This document shows, piece by piece, positions 20,650 through 20,992 of a stretch of DNA of 20,992 nucleotides. The notes under the pieces were generated by a model. It saw only the letters and a program-made list of their open reading frames with translations, was not told the origin of the DNA and made no database searches. Positions within the stretch are counted from its first letter, which is position 1. Each line of letters begins with the position of its first letter. Both the position numbers and the translations under genes were made by a program. Source of the stretch: Karstenula rhodostoma CBS 690.94 (taxonomy: Eukaryota > Ascomycota > Dothideomycetes > Pleosporales > Didymosphaeriaceae); the NCBI GenBank assembly GCA_010093485.1, contig MU001493.1, forward strand, positions 2,996,058-3,017,049, written 5' to 3'.

Positions 20650-20992
20650 AATATAAAAGGCTCTCTATTAGAGAGTTTCTACTTAAGGTTCTAGTATTAT
20701 TAAATCTTATTCTAGATAAAGATAGAGTTAGTTTCTAATACTAGTATTACTTATTAACTTATATAATTATAATTAATTATAGGGCCTACTATAGGGTAGA
20801 AACTTAACTTTCTATAAATTAAAATAAATTTATATAAATTTAGCTTTATATAAATATACCTACTCTTTCCTTATTTAGTAAAAATTTTATTATAAATAAA
20901 CCTATATAATTTTATATAAATATTACTTTATATAAACTTATATAGACTTAACTTAATATAAATTTACCTAATTTAATATAAGCTAGTATAAT
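20650..20992. other. AT-rich tail with no gene seen
   Basis: Past the UPF1-like relic no reading frame is supported. The sequence is AT-rich and contains four exact copies of the 10-bp palindrome TTTATATAAA. Confidence 0.5.
20829..20936. repeat. Paired TTTATATAAA palindromes
   Basis: Exact copies lie at 20829-20838, 20845-20854, 20911-20920 and 20927-20936. Each pair has a 16-bp offset, and the two pairs are 82 bp apart. The equal spacing suggests a duplicated segment rather than chance, but the word is simple. Confidence 0.5.

Larger units (their letters stand above)
15850..20650 (+). pseudogene. RIP-killed UPF1-like superfamily 1 helicase
   Basis: UPF1-like (AAA_11/AAA_12) helicases are ATP-driven 5'-3' RNA/DNA unwinding enzymes. 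A single frame (codon starts at 2 mod 3) holds from about 15.85 kb to beyond 20 kb with only TAA/TAG breaks. Order: an N-terminal region, four 18-residue repeats (16268-16483), a long region without known motifs, then the motor. Walker A is GTSSIGKSR, from GTGGTGKSR (18158-18184). Motif Ia is NI-LDKLA (18269-18304), like the NxAxDxLA of UPF1. Motif III is RDIYQLSP, from a GDxxQLxP motif (18986-19009), followed by NPYF-KQ-S. A QYRM-type motif IV follows (QYQY, about 19130-19141). Motif V is TINSIQSLEKDIILF, from a DSxQGxExDI motif (19544-19588). Motif VI is ALTYLYS, from ALTRAR (19649-19669). An N/S/Q-rich tail follows. The motif series is complete and in order. A start near the ATA codon at 15851 (former ATG) is a guess. 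Confidence 0.82.
1..20992. other. RIP-mutated AT-rich heterochromatin-type block
   Basis: The whole window is almost free of CA and TG dinucleotides and rich in TA, on both strands and in coding and non-coding parts alike. That is the product of repeat-induced point mutation, a premeiotic process of filamentous ascomycetes that changes C to T in CpA context within duplicated DNA. All four recognisable gene relics carry many in-frame TAG/TAA codons and almost no TGA, as expected when CAA, CAG and TGG are the source. CG is also scarce, and many of the remaining CG pairs lie in CGCG, CACG or CGTG. No ordinary intact eukaryotic or bacterial gene, tRNA or rRNA was seen. Such blocks are normally methylated and transcriptionally silent; that is inference here. 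Confidence 0.95.

Noticed and set aside
1..20992. A recoded or exotic genetic code in which TAA/TAG mean glutamine
   Set aside because: Stops also replace tryptophan, ATA replaces ATG, and non-coding spacers show the same CA/TG loss, which RIP explains fully.
1..20992. tRNA, rRNA or other structured RNA genes
   Set aside because: No segment with conserved tRNA boxes or rRNA-like sequence was noticed; the mutation load would also have destroyed them.

Overview
The window is a gene-dead, AT-rich block from a fungal genome, almost certainly a filamentous ascomycete (Pezizomycotina). Its defining property is the near-complete loss of the dinucleotides CA and TG over all 21 kb, with TA in excess (endless cta/tag/tat/ata words). 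This is the mark of repeat-induced point mutation (RIP: C-to-T in CpA on either strand). Former CAA, CAG and TGG codons now read TAA or TAG, ATG reads ATA, and almost no TGA survives. No intact gene exists here, but reading through the RIP-type stops shows long, frame-consistent relics.

Layout. (1) About 0.3-2.2 kb, minus strand: an unrecognised relic with a former polyglutamine tract and a basic KRKR stretch. (2) About 2.4-7.7 kb, plus strand: a RecQ-family helicase relic resembling fungal telomere-linked helicases (TLH), with a change of frame near 4.7 kb. Similar ~50-bp sequences at 8-54 and 7788-7835 lie either side of units 1 and 2. (3) About 7.7-10.25 kb: no gene; a 50-bp minisatellite is present as two arrays in opposite orientation. 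(4) About 10.25-14.6 kb, minus strand: an SNF2-family ATPase/helicase relic in one unbroken frame. (5) About 14.6-15.85 kb: a divergent intergenic region with short duplicated segments. (6) About 15.85-20.65 kb, plus strand: a UPF1-like superfamily 1 helicase relic in one frame, with four 54-bp (18-residue) repeats near its N terminus and a long N/S/Q-rich C-terminal tail. (7) The last ~340 bp are AT-rich with spaced TTTATATAAA words.

The window therefore holds three helicase-type genes from three families (RecQ, SNF2, UPF1-like) within 18 kb, all silenced by the same process. RIP acts on duplicated DNA, so each must have had a second copy when it was hit. This is compatible with a subtelomeric or large mobile helicase-rich unit. 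Domain calls rest on motif order read by eye after allowing for RIP changes; gene ends, introns and exact starts are approximate because start, stop and splice signals are mutated.
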